Shown here in pieces: positions 1-8,510 of a stretch of DNA of 64,000 nucleotides (within the stretch, counting starts at the first letter, position 1; each line of letters begins with the position of its first letter). The notes under the pieces are model-generated. The model searched no databases. It was not told where the DNA came from and was given only the letters and a program-made list of their open reading frames with translations. Source of the stretch: Pseudolabrys sp035718275 (lineage in GTDB: Bacteria > Pseudomonadota > Alphaproteobacteria > Rhizobiales > Xanthobacteraceae); NCBI GenBank assembly GCA_035718275.1, contig DASTHI010000031.1, positions 62,001 through 126,000 on the forward strand, in the 5' to 3' direction. The translations under genes and the position numbers were made by a program.

Positions 1-1
1 C

Positions 2-607
2 TATGGTTTGTCTGAAACGTCACCCGTGCTCACGTGCAATCGCGGCGATATCACTGAATGGAGCGGCACCATCGGGCTGCCGCTGCCATCAACCGAGATT
101 TCGATCCGTGACGATCAAGGGAACGAAGTGCCGATCGGCCAGCAGGGCGAAATCTGCGCGCGCGGTCCACAAGTGATGGCCGGCTACTGGCAGCGGCCCG
201 ATGAGACAGCGAAATCGATGACGGAAGATGGCTTCTTCCGCACCGGCGACATCGGGGTAATGGACGAGCAGGGCCGCGTCCGCATCGTCGATCGCAAGAA
301 GGACATGATCAGCGTCTCCGGCTTCAAGGTCTTTCCCAACGAGATCGAAGACGTGGCCATGAGTCATGGCGGCTTGATGGAGTGCGCGCTGGTCGCCGTA
401 CCCGACGAGCACTCCGGCGAAGCAGGAAAGCTCTTTGCCGTTCGCAAGCGGCCAGACGTGACCAGCGAGGAACTTCGCTCTTTCCTCGCGGCGCGCCTCG
501 CCAGCTACAAGATTCCCAAGCACATTGAATTCCGCGATGAGTTGCCAAAGACTCCGGTCGGAAAGATACTTCGGAGGGAATTGCGCGATCAGGCGCGCGT
601 AAATTAA
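2..607 (+). CDS. fadD: Long-chain acyl-CoA ligase (FadD-type), 3' part only
   Basis: C-terminal ~201 residues of an AMP-forming fatty acyl-CoA ligase. The 5' part lies outside the window, so there is no start here. The visible protein opens on the adenylate-forming core motif YGLSETSP, continues through TGDIGVMDEQGRVRIVDRKK and the hinge/lid region (DMISVSGFKVFPNEIEDV), and ends with PVGKILRREL, which carries the lid lysine needed for adenylation. The spacing and wording of these motifs follow E. coli FadD closely. The enzyme activates free fatty acids to acyl-CoA at the cytoplasmic face of the inner membrane for beta-oxidation. The DUF924 gene follows after 11 bases on the same strand. Substrate chain length cannot be read from this fragment. 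Confidence 0.9.
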   Translation, partial: YGLSETSPVLTCNRGDITEWSGTIGLPLPSTEISIRDDQGNEVPIGQQGEICARGPQVMAGYWQRPDETAKSMTEDGFFRTGDIGVMDEQGRVRIVDRKKDMISVSGFKVFPNEIEDVAMSHGGLMECALVAVPDEHSGEAGKLFAVRKRPDVTSEELRSFLAARLASYKIPKHIEFRDELPKTPVGKILRRELRDQARVN

Positions 608-618
608 TCAGGGCGCAA

Positions 619-1161
619 ATGGTCGCGAACGCAGCCGAGATTGTCGCATTCTGGAACGAGGCGGGGCGCGATCGCTGGTTCAAGAAGGATGCCGCCTTCG
701 ACGACGAGATTCGCCGCCGTTTCCTGTCTACGCATGAGGCCGCCGCCGCCGGCGCCTTATCGGACTGGGAGCACACGGCCGAAGGCGCCCTTGCGCTGCT
801 GCTCCTGCTTGACCAGTTCCCGCGCAACATGTTCCGCGGCAACGCGCGTGCCTATGCCACCGATCCTCTCGCCCGAGCGATCGCGGCCGGCGCCATTGTG
901 CGCGGTTTCGACAGTCAGGTGCCTCAGGAACTCCGAACTTTCTTCTACCTCCCGTTCGAGCACTCGGAAGACATTGCCGATCAGGAGCGTAACCTCGCAC
1001 TGACAAAGGCAAGTGGCGATCTCGATGCGCTCAAATGGGCAGAGATTCATCACGACATCATTCGCCGGTTCGGACGCTTCCCACACCGGAATGCCGCATT
1101 AGGGCGCACCACGACTCCGGAAGAGCAGGCGTTTCTCGATGCCGGCGGCTTTGCCGGCTGA
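619..1161 (+). CDS. DUF924 family protein
   Basis: A 180-residue soluble protein of the DUF924 family, recognised by the family's hallmark LLLDQFPRNMFRG (about residues 60-73), the following AYATDPLARAIA helix and the HSED/RFGRFPHRN region (about residues 115-155). Length matches the family. It is predicted all-helical and has a TPR-like fold in solved homologues. Its biochemical role is not established. The gene lies 11 bases after the fadD fragment, so the two are probably co-transcribed. No signal peptide or membrane segment is seen. Confidence 0.88.
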   Translation: MVANAAEIVAFWNEAGRDRWFKKDAAFDDEIRRRFLSTHEAAAAGALSDWEHTAEGALALLLLLDQFPRNMFRGNARAYATDPLARAIAAGAIVRGFDSQVPQELRTFFYLPFEHSEDIADQERNLALTKASGDLDALKWAEIHHDIIRRFGRFPHRNAALGRTTTPEEQAFLDAGGFAG

Positions 1162-1272
1162 ACAGTTTCCGCGCAAAATTCGGCGACGCTATCGAGCCTG
1201 TTTGGTATATTGCAACAAACAACCGGCCGGTCAGCCGGATTGGGCTCCCGGCCCGATAAGGGAGGGCGACCC

Positions 1273-3420
1273 ATGTCGTGCCTGGCTCAAGCGCCGAGCC
1301 GCTTGCTCACTGTCTTCTCCTTTCTGACCTTCGCGTTCTTCACCTCGACAAATGTTCTTTCTCAGACGGTGGATGTTGGGCCGAACGATATCGGCGGCGT
1401 GGTCACAAGCTCGGATGGCGCGGAAGCTGGAGTCTGGGTGATTGCCGAAACGAGCGATCTGCCGACGAAGTTCGCGCGCATCGTGGTAACCGACGAACAA
1501 GGCCGCTACCTAATACCCGATCTACCCAGCGCAAATTACAGTATCTGGGTTCGCGGCTATGGGTTGGTCGATTCGCCGAAGGCGCGCGCAAAGCCCGGCA
1601 TGCACCTCAATCTCACCGGCGTTGTCGCCCCGAACGAGGCAGCCGCAGCGCACTACTTTCCGGCAATCTATTGGTACGCGCTGCTGAGAATTCCACCGGC
1701 AAAGGATTTCGGCGGGTCAACGGACATTCCAAAAAACATCACCCAGGACAATTGGCTTCGGCAGATGAACAACGTCGACTGCATCGGCTGTCATCAGCTC
1801 GGGCAGGAGGCCACGCGCACGATTCCCGCTGCACTCGGTCAGCTCTCGGGAGCGGAGGCATGGATTCGCCGGGTCGCTTCCGGTCAACCGGGAGAATTCA
1901 TGACCAATCGACTGGCTGGCCAGTTTGGCGGCGTTCCCTACAGATATTTCGGCGAATGGACCGATCGCATCGCCGCCGGCGAGCTGCCCCAATCGAGACC
2001 GCCACGGCCGGCAGGAGTCGAACGCAACATCGTCGTCACGTCATGGGAGTGGTCCACCGACAAGCACTATCTGCACGATCTGATTTCATCCGATCGGCGC
2101 AACCCAACGGTTAATGCCTACGGCCCGCTTTACGGCTCGCCGGAATATTCAACCGACAACATGCCGATTCTCGATCCAAAGACGAACAAGGTCAGCTTTT
2201 TCAAGCTGCCGGTGCGTGATCCGAACATGCCGCCGACGCTCGGACCTCCCTTCCACATTACGGCGATGCCCAAGCCGAACGCACCGTCCCCTTATTGGGG
2301 CGACGAGGTGATCTGGGATTCGCGCGCCGACAACCACAATTCGATGTTCGACAAAAAGGGACGCCTCTGGCTTGCAGCAAACATACGCGGTCCGGACAAC
2401 CCCGATTTCTGCAAAAACGGCTCGGACCATCCTTCGGCGAAAGCCTTTGCCATCGAGAAGAACGGCCGCCAGGCCGCGATGCTCGATCCGAACACGATGA
2501 AATACACTTTCATCGACACGTGCTTTGGCACCCATCACCCGCAATTCGGATATGACGAGAACGACACATTGTGGTTCAGCGGAACCGGTCCGGTTGCGGG
2601 CTGGCTCAGCACCAAAGCCTTTCTCGAGTCCGGCGACGCAGCGAAATCGCAAGGATGGTCGCCATTCGTGCTGGATACGAATGGCAACGGCAAGCGTGAC
2701 GAGTATACCGAGCCGGACCAACCGACCGATCCCGCCAAAGACACGAGGGTCACCGGCGGGTCAGGTCCCTACGCCGTCATGCCGCATCCGAAGGATGGGT
2801 CGATCTGGTACACGGTCGGTGTTTTCGCCGGTCAGCCCGGATTCATGCGCTTCGATCCGAAATCCGAGCTGTCGGAATTCTATGGCATCCCCAAACCGGG
2901 TGTCGGAATTCGCGGCGGCGACATCGACGGCAACGGCGTCGTGTGGGGTTCGGAGTCGAGCGGTCATCTGGTGAGTTTCGATCGGCGCTTGTGCAAGGGT
3001 CCGCTCAATGGCCCCGGCGCGACCGGCAGCCATTGCCCAGAAGGCTGGAAGTTCTACAGGTATCCCGGCCCGGGCTTCGAGGGATTCGAGGACCGCAGTG
3101 CGGAGGCGAGCTATTATACCTGGGTTGACCAGCACAATACGCTCGGACTTGGCGAAAACATTCCGATCTCCACTGCCAACCTCAACGATGGTTTCGTCGC
3201 CCTGAAGGACGGCAAGATGGTCATGCTCCGCATTCCATACCCCATGGGCTTCTACGCCAAAGGTCTGGACGGCCGTATCGATGATCCGAATGCCGGCTGG
3301 AGAGGACGCGGACTTTGGAGCACCAGCGGCGACCGTACGCCGTGGCTCATGGAGGGCGGCAAGGGTTCGCGTCCGCGCGCGGTGCATATCCAGATTCGAC
3401 CGGACCCGCTGGCGAACTGA
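1273..3420 (+). CDS. Secreted carboxypeptidase-regulatory / Vgb-like protein with a c-type haem motif
   Basis: A 715-residue exported protein. I chose ATG 1273 (MSCLAQAPSRLL) over the longer frame because GGGAGGG sits 7-8 bases upstream and a clean signal peptide follows, with cleavage likely after NVLSQ. Residues ~36-115 look like a carboxypeptidase regulatory-like (Ig-like) domain (GGVVTSSDGAEAGVWVIAE, then DEQGRYLIPDLP). A single CIGCH haem-attachment motif lies at residues 170-174. The remainder resembles virginiamycin B lyase/streptogramin-lyase propellers (for example DNHNSMFDKKGRLWLAANIR). The combination suggests a periplasmic redox or sugar/aromatic-processing protein, but I know no characterised reaction for it. 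An intrinsic terminator follows directly, so the gene ends its own transcript. Paralogues of this architecture are common in soil Hyphomicrobiales (general knowledge). Confidence 0.7.
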   Translation: MSCLAQAPSRLLTVFSFLTFAFFTSTNVLSQTVDVGPNDIGGVVTSSDGAEAGVWVIAETSDLPTKFARIVVTDEQGRYLIPDLPSANYSIWVRGYGLVDSPKARAKPGMHLNLTGVVAPNEAAAAHYFPAIYWYALLRIPPAKDFGGSTDIPKNITQDNWLRQMNNVDCIGCHQLGQEATRTIPAALGQLSGAEAWIRRVASGQPGEFMTNRLAGQFGGVPYRYFGEWTDRIAAGELPQSRPPRPAGVERNIVVTSWEWSTDKHYLHDLISSDRRNPTVNAYGPLYGSPEYSTDNMPILDPKTNKVSFFKLPVRDPNMPPTLGPPFHITAMPKPNAPSPYWGDEVIWDSRADNHNSMFDKKGRLWLAANIRGPDNPDFCKNGSDHPSAKAFAIEKNGRQAAMLDPNTMKYTFIDTCFGTHHPQFGYDENDTLWFSGTGPVAGWLSTKAFLESGDAAKSQGWSPFVLDTNGNGKRDEYTEPDQPTDPAKDTRVTGGSGPYAVMPHPKDGSIWYTVGVFAGQPGFMRFDPKSELSEFYGIPKPGVGIRGGDIDGNGVVWGSESSGHLVSFDRRLCKGPLNGPGATGSHCPEGWKFYRYPGPGFEGFEDRSAEASYYTWVDQHNTLGLGENIPISTANLNDGFVALKDGKMVMLRIPYPMGFYAKGLDGRIDDPNAGWRGRGLWSTSGDRTPWLMEGGKGSRPRAVHIQIRPDPLAN

Positions 3421-3435
3421 ACCTCTGAATGGAGG

Positions 3436-3472
3436 AAGGCTCCGCCGCCAAAATCCAAGGCGGAGCCTTTTC
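3436..3472 (+). terminator. Rho-independent terminator
   Basis: A perfect 11-bp inverted repeat (AAGGCTCCGCC at 3436-3446, GGCGGAGCCTT at 3459-3469) with a 12-base loop, followed by a short T run. It lies 15 bases after the haem/Vgb-like gene and before the ABC importer, separating the two transcripts. Confidence 0.85.
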
Positions 3473-3542
3473 GTTTGAACTCCACCTAGGCGGGTGTGGA
3501 AGTGCTGGAGTAGCATCGGACTCTGTCAGGTAAGGAGTACCC

Positions 3543-4634
3543 ATGCGAAAGCTCGTGTCCGCGCTCACCGTTGCCGTATTAGCCTCTACCTCCGCCGTAC
3601 AGGCTCAAGTGCCGCAGGACTACCCCGCGGATTACGCCAAGTTGGTCGAACAGGCGAAAAAAGAGGGCAAGGTGGTGATCTACGCCACTACTGATGCGGT
3701 TGCTGCCAATCCACTCATCAAGGATTTCGAAACGCTCTATCCAGGCATCAAGGTTGAATATTCCGATCTCAATTCTACCGAGCTTTACAACCGGTTCATC
3801 GCCGAAGCCGCTGCGAATAACGGGACCGCAGACCTGCTGTGGTCTTCAGCTATGGATCTGCAGGTGAAGCTCGTCTCCGAAGGACACGCCGCGGCCTATG
3901 CCTCACCGGAAATAAAAGCGCTGCCGAAATGGGCGGTATGGAAGAATGCCGCCTATGGCACGACTTATGAGCCGATCACGTTCGTCTATAACAAACGCTT
4001 GGTACCCCAGGCGGATGTTCCGAAGGATCACACCGATCTGCTGAATCTGCTCAATACCAAAACCGATTTCTACAAGGGCAAGATCACCGCGTACGATCCC
4101 GAACGCTCAGGCGTCGGCTATCTCTTCTGCAACGAAGACGTCAAAAACTTCCCGCAGGCCTGGGACCTTTTCAGGGCGATGGGAAAGGCCCAAGCGAAGC
4201 TCTACACGAGCGCCGGAGCAATGATGGAGCGTGTCACGTCCGGCGAACACCTCATCGCCTACGGAATTTTCGGATCTTACGCACTCGGACGCTCGAAGAA
4301 GGATCCCAATCTCGGCATCATGCTGCCGAAGGACTACACGATGGTTACATCGCGGGTCGCCTTCATTTCGAGCAAGGCGAAAAATCCGAACGCCGCCAAA
4401 CTCTTTCTCGATTACCTGCTTTCTAAACGCGGGCAGGAGATTATCGCAAACAAGGCCGACCTCTATTCGCTGCGCTCGGATGTCGATGGCGAGGCCACAA
4501 TCAAAGGTGTCACGCAGTTGATTGGCGACAAGGCCCGCCCGGTGCCGATCGATGAAAGTCTGTTACAGAATCTCGACCAGGCCAAACGGCTCGCATTCCT
4601 GTCCAAATGGCAGCAGGCCAAGAAAGGGCAATAG
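3543..4634 (+). CDS. ABC transporter substrate-binding protein (Fe3+/FbpA-like, SBP family 1)
   Basis: A 363-residue periplasmic binding protein with a signal peptide (MRKLVSALTVAVLASTSAVQAQ) and strong SD (AAGGAG 8 bases before the ATG). The mature part has the extracellular solute-binding family 1 pattern: EQAKKEGKVVIYATTD, the YNRFIAEAAANNGTADLLWS segment, YEPITFVYNKRLVP, and DYLLSKRGQEII near the C-terminus. This is the fold of FbpA/FutA/AfuA proteins, but relatives also bind organic ligands such as 2-aminoethylphosphonate. It is first in an operon with a fused permease, an ATPase and a DapA-family enzyme. The enzyme partner makes an organic ligand more likely than iron (inference). A hairpin follows the gene. 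Confidence 0.85.
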   Translation: MRKLVSALTVAVLASTSAVQAQVPQDYPADYAKLVEQAKKEGKVVIYATTDAVAANPLIKDFETLYPGIKVEYSDLNSTELYNRFIAEAAANNGTADLLWSSAMDLQVKLVSEGHAAAYASPEIKALPKWAVWKNAAYGTTYEPITFVYNKRLVPQADVPKDHTDLLNLLNTKTDFYKGKITAYDPERSGVGYLFCNEDVKNFPQAWDLFRAMGKAQAKLYTSAGAMMERVTSGEHLIAYGIFGSYALGRSKKDPNLGIMLPKDYTMVTSRVAFISSKAKNPNAAKLFLDYLLSKRGQEIIANKADLYSLRSDVDGEATIKGVTQLIGDKARPVPIDESLLQNLDQAKRLAFLSKWQQAKKGQ

Positions 4635-4647
4635 GATGACCGACCCG

Positions 4648-4675
4648 GTCCGGCGCAAAAAACAACGCGCCGGGC
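4648..4675 (+). terminator. Attenuator-type hairpin between SBP and permease genes
   Basis: GC-rich inverted repeat (CCGGCGC at 4650-4656 pairing with GCGCCGG at 4667-4673, extendable by a few weaker pairs) with an A-rich loop, followed by a weak CTTT. It sits in the 95-base gap between the binding-protein and permease genes. It could stabilise or partly terminate the message so that binding protein exceeds permease. Confidence 0.5.
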
Positions 4676-4729
4676 TTTGGGCCATGACGTCCCGGTTTAT
4701 GGATTTCCACTGCGACTGCGAATGAGCGA

Positions 4730-6430
4730 ATGATCCGCGAATCGAGCCGCAAGGGGCCTTTACAGGCAGCCCTCTACAGGCTGCTCGTGCTCGGCGTCAC
4801 GACAGTTGTCGTCCTGGCGCCGTTATCACTGGTTGCCTACCAGAGCTTCCTCACTGCTCCATTTTTTGATCGCTCCGCGCAGATCGGGCTGCTCGCGTAT
4901 TCTTTCGTCTTCGCGGATCCCGACTTCTGGCAAGCATTCAGGACAACATTAATCGTTGCCGCCGGCATGGCTGGGATCGCGGTCCCGCTCGGGGCGCTGC
5001 TTGCGTTCCTCATGGTACGCACGGACGTGCCGGGACGCCGGCATCTCGAACCCCTGATACTGGTGCCTATTTTTGTCTCCGCGCTGGTGATCGCATTCGG
5101 CTATGTGGTTGCGATCGGACCGGTTGGGATTTTCTCCACGCTGGCCAAGGATGCGCTTGGTTTTGTGCCGTGGAACCTGTATTCGCTGGCGGGGCTCACC
5201 ACCATTGCCGGTCTGACGCATGTCCCTCACGTTTACCTGTACAGCGCTGCCGCGCTGCGTGGACTAGGTGGCGACGTGGAAGAGGCCGCGCGGGTCTGCG
5301 GCGCTAATCCTTTCCAGGTGGCGTTCAATGTCAGCCTGCCGATGATCCTGCCTGCCATTCTGTTCGCCGGTGTGCTGGTCTTCTTCCTCGGCTTTGAACT
5401 ATTCGGATTGCCGCTCGTTCTCGGCGATCCGCAGGATGTGCTGGTATTGTCGACTTACCTGTTCAAGCTCACCAACAAGCTCGGCGTACCTTCCTATCAA
5501 CTTATGGCAGTCGTGGTTGTCGCGATCGTCGCGATCACAGCGCCGCTTGTTTTCATGCAGCGATTGTTGCTCCGCCAGGCGCAGCGTTTCATCTCCGTGC
5601 GCGGCAAGGGATTAATGACGCAGCCGCTTCGCCTGCGCCGCTGGCGCTGGATCGCTTTTGCCGGAATCGTGTGCTGGCTTTTGATCACGGTTGCCGTGCC
5701 GATCGCAGGTATCACGCTGCGTTCATTCGTCGTGACCTGGGGCGAGGGCGTGAGGCTTCTGGATGTGCTTACCCTCGATCACTACCGGGAGCTTGCCGAT
5801 TATCCCAACGTGGTGCGCGGTATCACGAATACGCTGGGCATCGGTGTCATCGGAGGCGCCGCCGCGGTCGGCTGCTATACGGCCATCGCGCTTGCCGTTC
5901 ATCGTTGGAATTCTGGCTGGAGCCGGATGATCGATTATCTCGTGATGGTCCCCCGCGCGATGCCAGGTCTGGTGGCTGGCCTGGCGCTATTGTGGGTTTT
6001 TCTGTTTGTGCCTTTCCTGTCTCCGTTGAAATCCACGATGTTTTCCGTCTGGCTTGCCTATTCGATCGTTTGGCTCGCTTATGGCATGCGCCTGATTACC
6101 GGAACGCTTTTGCAGGTTGCCCCCGAGCTCGAAGAATCAGCGCGCACTGCAGGCGCAGGCGACTTGCGGGTGAAACGTGATGTGACGCTGCCCCTGATCA
6201 AGTTTGGCATGCTGGCCAGCTGGCTGCTGATTTTCCTCATCTTCGTGCGCGAATACTCGACCGGGATATATCTGCTCGGACCGGGCACCGAGGTGATCGG
6301 TTCGCTGCTTGTCTCGCTTTGGGGCACCGGAGCAGTCGACCTGGTGTCTGCGCTCTCTGTCGTAAACGTGGTCATGATCGGCGTTGGCCTCGCGGTTGCG
6401 ATCCGCCTTGGAGTACGCCTGCATGGCTGA
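4730..6430 (+). CDS. ABC transporter permease, fused two-domain (FbpB-like)
   Basis: A 566-residue inner-membrane protein with two tandem BPD_transp_1 halves, as in FbpB/AfuB-type transporters. About twelve hydrophobic segments are visible. Each half carries an EAA loop that contacts the ATPase: EEAARVCGANPFQVAF near residue 183 and LEESARTAGAGDLRV near residue 466. The end overlaps the ATPase start by 8 bases, so the two are translationally coupled. It transports the ligand delivered by the upstream binding protein. The start ATG at 4730 is accepted although its SD is weak; nearby alternatives would change only the N-terminal tail. Confidence 0.88.
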   Translation: MIRESSRKGPLQAALYRLLVLGVTTVVVLAPLSLVAYQSFLTAPFFDRSAQIGLLAYSFVFADPDFWQAFRTTLIVAAGMAGIAVPLGALLAFLMVRTDVPGRRHLEPLILVPIFVSALVIAFGYVVAIGPVGIFSTLAKDALGFVPWNLYSLAGLTTIAGLTHVPHVYLYSAAALRGLGGDVEEAARVCGANPFQVAFNVSLPMILPAILFAGVLVFFLGFELFGLPLVLGDPQDVLVLSTYLFKLTNKLGVPSYQLMAVVVVAIVAITAPLVFMQRLLLRQAQRFISVRGKGLMTQPLRLRRWRWIAFAGIVCWLLITVAVPIAGITLRSFVVTWGEGVRLLDVLTLDHYRELADYPNVVRGITNTLGIGVIGGAAAVGCYTAIALAVHRWNSGWSRMIDYLVMVPRAMPGLVAGLALLWVFLFVPFLSPLKSTMFSVWLAYSIVWLAYGMRLITGTLLQVAPELEESARTAGAGDLRVKRDVTLPLIKFGMLASWLLIFLIFVREYSTGIYLLGPGTEVIGSLLVSLWGTGAVDLVSALSVVNVVMIGVGLAVAIRLGVRLHG

Positions 6431-7478
6431 ACTCACCGTCAACGATCTCAAGCTGCGGCTCGGCGACAACGAAATCCTTAAGGGCGTTTCGTTTTCGGCA
6501 CCGGCCGGCGAGGTGGTGGCTTTGCTGGGCCCCTCCGGAAGCGGCAAGACGACTTTGCTGCGCGCCGTCGCTGGCCTGGAAACGCCCCACAGCGGCATGA
6601 TTGCGATCGCGGATAACATCTTCTTCGATGCGGCACGCGGCATCGACTTGCCGGCGGAAAACCGCGGGCTCGGTCTCGTTTTCCAGTCCTATGCGCTTTG
6701 GCCGCATCGAACGGTATTCGACAACGTGGCTTATGGATTGAAGGTGCGTAACGTTGCGAGCGCCGAAATCAGGACGCGAGTCGAGAAGGTCCTATCGCAG
6801 ATCGGGCTTGGACAACTTGCCTCGCGGTATCCGCACCAGATCTCCGGAGGCCAGCAGCAGCGTGTCGCAATCGCGCGCGCTTTGGTCTATGAACCTCCGA
6901 TCATCCTGCTCGACGAGCCCCTGTCGAACCTCGATGCCAAGCTGCGGGAAGAGGCACGGGCCTGGTTGCGTACGCTGATCGTGACGCTTGGCCTGTCAGC
7001 GATCCACGTCACGCATGATCAACTCGAGGCCATGGCCATAGCCGACAGTATCGTACTGCTTGACGCCGGCAGAGTGGCGCAGCAGGGCACGCCGAGGGAG
7101 CTCTACAACGAACCAGCTACATTGTTTGCAGCCGAGTTCATGGGCAGCAATAACAGGCTCGATGGAAAGTTGATTGCGAATTCCGGCGGTCGCGCCACGA
7201 TCGAGATCTTCGGCACGCCGATTATAGGCGTCGCACGCACCGCGGCGACGCCCGGAGCCAAGGTGACCGGCATCATCCGCGTTGAACGCGTTCGTTGTGC
7301 GCCCAATCCCACGGCAAACTGTTTGAAAATGGAGCTGAAATCCCCGATGTATCTCGGCGAACGCTGGGAGCTCGTATTTGCCCGCGAACATCTTGCCGTG
7401 CGGGCCTTTTCACCTGCGCCGCTCGGACCTGGTGAGCACTATGTGGAATTCCCTCCCGAGTCGTTGTGGGTGTTTTAA
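6423..7478 (+). CDS. ABC transporter ATP-binding protein (FbpC-like)
   Basis: A 351-residue ATPase. ATG 6423 (MAELTVNDLK) is preferred over the longer frame because it overlaps the permease stop by 8 bases and begins exactly at the domain. Visible motifs: Walker A GPSGSGKTT, Q-loop VFQSYALWPH, signature ISGGQQQR, Walker B IILLDEPLSNLD, and H-loop VTHDQLEA. The C-terminal ~110 residues form a TOBE-like regulatory domain, as in the CysA/PotA/FbpC branch. It energises the fused permease. The DapA-family gene follows after 34 bases in the same direction. Confidence 0.92.
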   Translation: MAELTVNDLKLRLGDNEILKGVSFSAPAGEVVALLGPSGSGKTTLLRAVAGLETPHSGMIAIADNIFFDAARGIDLPAENRGLGLVFQSYALWPHRTVFDNVAYGLKVRNVASAEIRTRVEKVLSQIGLGQLASRYPHQISGGQQQRVAIARALVYEPPIILLDEPLSNLDAKLREEARAWLRTLIVTLGLSAIHVTHDQLEAMAIADSIVLLDAGRVAQQGTPRELYNEPATLFAAEFMGSNNRLDGKLIANSGGRATIEIFGTPIIGVARTAATPGAKVTGIIRVERVRCAPNPTANCLKMELKSPMYLGERWELVFAREHLAVRAFSPAPLGPGEHYVEFPPESLWVF

Positions 7479-7512
7479 TCTCAAACGTGGCGATTGCGGG
7501 CAGCGAGGGTGA

Positions 7513-8409
7513 ATGAAAAAGCCAGACGACTTTCACGGAGTCTTTCCCTATCTGGTCTCGCCAGTTGATGCGAACGGCCGCGTCCTCACAAACGTGCTCG
7601 GTAAGCTCGTGTCCGACCTGATAGGAGCCGGCGTGCACGGACTGACTCCTCTCGGCTCCACCGGGGAATTTGCCTATCTCAACAGAACGCAGCGAGAAGC
7701 CGTGGTGCGGGCAACCATTGAAGCTGCAGAAAAGCGCGTGCCGGTGATCGTCGGCGTCGCCTCGACGACGACGGCTGATGCCGTGGAACAGGCGAGAACA
7801 TACGAATCGATAGGCGCCGACGGAATTCTCGCGATCCTCGAGGCCTATTTCCCGCTGAAAGACGAACAGGTTGAATCTTATTTCCGTGCGATCGCCGACG
7901 CCGTCGACATTCCGGTTGTGCTCTACACGAATCCGCAATTCCAGCGCAGCGATCTTTCTCTCGATGTGATCGTTCGCCTCTGCACACACCCGCGGATCGG
8001 TTACATAAAGGATGCATCCACAAACACCGGGCGCCTGCTGTCGATCAGGAACCGCGCGCCTGGGATGAAGGTGTTTTCCGCATCCGCGCACATTCCTGCC
8101 GCTGTGATGCTGATCGGCGGGGTGGGCTGGATGGCGGGACCTGCCTGCATCCTGCCGAGACAGAGCGTTCGCCTTTACGATCTCTGTCGCGCGGGGCGAT
8201 GGCCAGAAGCGATGGAGCTTCAACGCGATCTCTGGCGCGTCAATGAAGCCTTCGCCCGGTTCAATCTCGCGGCTTGCATAAAAGCTGGTTTGCAGCTTCA
8301 GGGCTACGACATCGGCGACCCGCTGCCCCCGCAGACGGCGCTTGGCCGCGAAGATCGCAAGACCGTCGAGCGGATTCTCTCTGAAATCGGCGCGCTTGAA
8401 GTCGCCTGA
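7513..8409 (+). CDS. Dihydrodipicolinate synthase / N-acetylneuraminate lyase family aldolase
   Basis: A 298-residue class I aldolase-fold protein. The substrate-binding GSTGE motif (LGSTGEFAYL, ~residue 50; GTTGE in true DapA), the tyrosine of LYTNP (~residue 137) and the Schiff-base lysine in YIKDAS (~residue 162) are all present. It therefore probably performs a pyruvate-type condensation, retro-aldol cleavage or dehydration. The change from GTTGE, and the location after an ABC importer rather than among lysine genes, argue against biosynthetic DapA. A role in processing the imported compound, for example a keto-sugar acid or hydroxyproline-like intermediate, is inference. Length is normal for the family. 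Confidence 0.8.
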   Translation: MKKPDDFHGVFPYLVSPVDANGRVLTNVLGKLVSDLIGAGVHGLTPLGSTGEFAYLNRTQREAVVRATIEAAEKRVPVIVGVASTTTADAVEQARTYESIGADGILAILEAYFPLKDEQVESYFRAIADAVDIPVVLYTNPQFQRSDLSLDVIVRLCTHPRIGYIKDASTNTGRLLSIRNRAPGMKVFSASAHIPAAVMLIGGVGWMAGPACILPRQSVRLYDLCRAGRWPEAMELQRDLWRVNEAFARFNLAACIKAGLQLQGYDIGDPLPPQTALGREDRKTVERILSEIGALEVA

Positions 8410-8510
8410 GCGCCAATACGAGCAGCAACGCCGAACCGAATGTTAACGATTCCTTGCTAGGCGGATCGTTGCCCTACAGTCAGATCGATGAACAGCGACG
8501 CGGAGACTCC

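Noticed and set aside
1222..1231. ACCGGCCGGT palindrome upstream of the haem/Vgb-like gene
   Set aside because: Ten-base GC palindromes are expected often at this base composition; no promoter elements align with it.
8442..8460. TTAACGATTCCTTGC as a CtrA site
   Set aside because: Only the first half matches (TTAA-N7-TTGC); the second half lacks TTAAC.
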